Assembly (NCBI GenBank): GCA_937929935.1
Contig: CALFUL010000023.1
Coordinates: 102,511 to 166,510 of the forward strand
Direction: 5' to 3'
DNA from: an uncultured Flavobacteriaceae bacterium
Lineage (GTDB): Bacteria > Bacteroidota > Bacteroidia > Flavobacteriales > Flavobacteriaceae
DNA length: 64,000 nucleotides
Part shown: positions 63,187 to 64,000 of the stretch, in pieces
Layout of the letters: every line of letters begins with the position of its first letter
Position numbering within the stretch: position 1 is the stretch's first letter
Translations under genes and position numbers: made by a program
The notes under the pieces: model-generated
The model's input: the letters and a program-made list of their open reading frames with translations, nothing else
Database searches by the model: none
What the model was told of the DNA's origin: nothing

Positions 63187-63630
63187 ATGTCTCTACTAGT
63201 CTTTCAAGAATATCAAAAGAATTTTAAAAATGATGTTCAAGCTAATGATTATAAACTTTTACTAGAGACCAACAATTTGATCATTAGTTTGCTAAGGCAT
63301 TTAATTAAAAAAAATAAGGTAGGAGATTTTGAGTCTATTATAATAAGAGGTATTCGTGTCGAAATATGTTTAGATATTTCAGGTTTTGAAAAAGAACTAA
63401 TTGACGAAAGTCTGCATGAAATATCATATTTAGGAAATTTTGAAATCACAGATATAGAGTATCATATTGGTTTATTGGGTGTTGATATATATGATGAAAA
63501 GAATGATATCCTAAAATTAGATATGTTCACAGATGTTTTTATATCGTTGAGAAATGAACTGTTAAATATTCAAAGTACCACTTACAAGAATATTGAAAAA
63601 CCAACAAATCAATTAGCACTTTTTAATTAA
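63187..63630 (+). CDS. Hypothetical protein (147 residues)
   Basis: A soluble, acidic, mostly helical protein. MSLLVFQEYQKNFKNDVQAN and LLLETNNLIISLLRHLIKK open it, then an alternating strand-helix part, FESIIIRGIRVEICLDISGF ... ISYLGNFEITDIEYHIGLLG, ending in NQLALFN. No signal peptide or membrane segment and no recognised motif. It begins 43 bases after the second short-peptide gene and may be its partner, but no homologue follows copy 1. Base composition is as AT-rich as the rest of the accessory region. Confidence 0.5.
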   Translation: MSLLVFQEYQKNFKNDVQANDYKLLLETNNLIISLLRHLIKKNKVGDFESIIIRGIRVEICLDISGFEKELIDESLHEISYLGNFEITDIEYHIGLLGVDIYDEKNDILKLDMFTDVFISLRNELLNIQSTTYKNIEKPTNQLALFN

Positions 63631-63691
63631 ATTATATTCTTCAAAACAGAACAAACTATTAGAAGTTTACGGTAAATAAATACATGTCAAA

Positions 63692-63870
63692 TTATTCATC
63701 ATTGAGAGGAAAATAGCCATAGTCAATTAAAATTTTAATAACATTTTGAAAATGCTTTGAGGGTATAGCTCTTCTATTATTTACAAAATGTTTGATAGTA
63801 TTCTTAGGCACCTGTGCCCTTTCTTCCAATAAACTAATTTTCACTAAGCTATCCTTAAGCTGCAAAAAAC
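63692..63870 (-). pseudogene. Helix-turn-helix protein remnant cut by IS21-type end
   Basis: The minus strand encodes LQLKDSLVKISLLEERAQVP, then KNTIKHFVNNRRAIPSKHFQ and NVIKILIDYGYFPLNDE. This is a small HTH domain of the type found in Bacteroidota mobile elements (rigid PKNTIKHFVNNRR turn, then IPSKHFQNVIKIL). The native start is missing; the open frame continues into the 24-bp IS repeats. Probably a truncated remnant. Confidence 0.5.
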
Positions 63871-63960
63871 GGACATAGTATACCACCTGCGGCGGATTAA
63901 AGTGAACCACCCACGGCGGTTCAAATTGAGCATAGCACAGCGGATTAAAGTGAACCACTA
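63868..63960. mobile_element. IS21-family terminal repeat array (solo end)
   Basis: GCGGATTAAAGTGAACCAC occurs at 63892-63910 and again at 63940-63958, 48 bases apart; a diverged copy starts at 63916 and another ends at 63887, giving four units with a 24-base period. Read on the minus strand it begins TGGTTCACTTTAATCCGC, the form of IS21-type ends, which carry several transposase-binding repeats. No istA or istB is attached within the window. The last 40 bases of the window show nothing further. Confidence 0.65.
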
Positions 63961-64000
63961 AAAATCGATTCTATTTGAAGGTTAAGTCAATAGTCTTTTT

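Overview
The window looks like a chromosomal segment of a marine-type member of the Flavobacteriaceae (Bacteroidota). The evidence is low GC, Bacteroidota-type promoters with a TAnnTTTG -7 element, type IX secretion sorting domains (gliding-motility-type C-terminus at 3464-5914, short type-A-like C-terminus at 58841-61546), lipoproteins with acidic residues after the lipobox cysteine, and two gene fusions typical of this group (hpt-adk and folK-deoxynucleoside kinase). No genus is claimed.

Layout. 1-5914 is an envelope and secreted-protein block: the C-terminal part of an alpha-2-macroglobulin, a carboxypeptidase-regulatory-like protein, a transglutaminase-like protein and a large leucine-rich-repeat protein exported by type IX secretion. 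5973-12858 is core metabolism: obgE, a GNAT acetyltransferase, hpt-adk, purK, purE and an M3 oligopeptidase. 13096-20472 holds an ECF sigma factor with a small zinc-binding partner, a UbiA-like membrane protein, gcvP, a ketoacyl-synthase III homologue, a methyltransferase and a glycosyltransferase. 20524-27727, on the minus strand, is the outer-membrane biogenesis cluster CBS protein - nadK - DUF6089 - uppS - bamA - two OmpH/Skp chaperones. 27822-34905 carries pdxJ, an esterase, an SGNH lipoprotein, a four-helix membrane protein and the proteostasis set tig-clpP-clpX. 34948-42540 is a regulatory and outer-membrane block with an AraC regulator, its two beta-barrel targets, a decayed AraC copy and GH3, DUF2797 and DUF3667 proteins. 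42600-52561 returns to core genes: AsmA-like protein, yhhQ, sppA, folK-dnk, SpoU methyltransferase and mutS.

At 52674-52967 lie tRNA-Gly(GCC) and tRNA-Leu(TAA). Everything to their right (about 53.0-64 kb) is accessory and visibly decaying: a TonB-dependent receptor cut by an IS3-family remnant, tandem copies of an IS-end-like motif, a zinc-protease lipoprotein, a DUF6973 lipoprotein, a type-IX-secreted lipase-like protein, several small lipoproteins, a multi-stop pseudogene of one of them, two copies of an unrecognised short basic peptide gene and an IS21-type terminal repeat array.

The most unusual signals are in the non-coding and decayed parts: (i) a duplicated AraC-plus-operator module; (ii) a 16-bp palindrome shared by the upstream regions of two lipid-related genes; (iii) short GC-rich palindromes sitting inside a duplicated tRNA-Gly 3' end and inside an IS3 orfA; (iv) the duplicated short peptide gene; (v) a lipocalin-like lipoprotein pseudogene recovered by comparison with its intact paralogue 3.5 kb away. 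No CRISPR array, rRNA operon, complete prophage or complete known defence system is visible.
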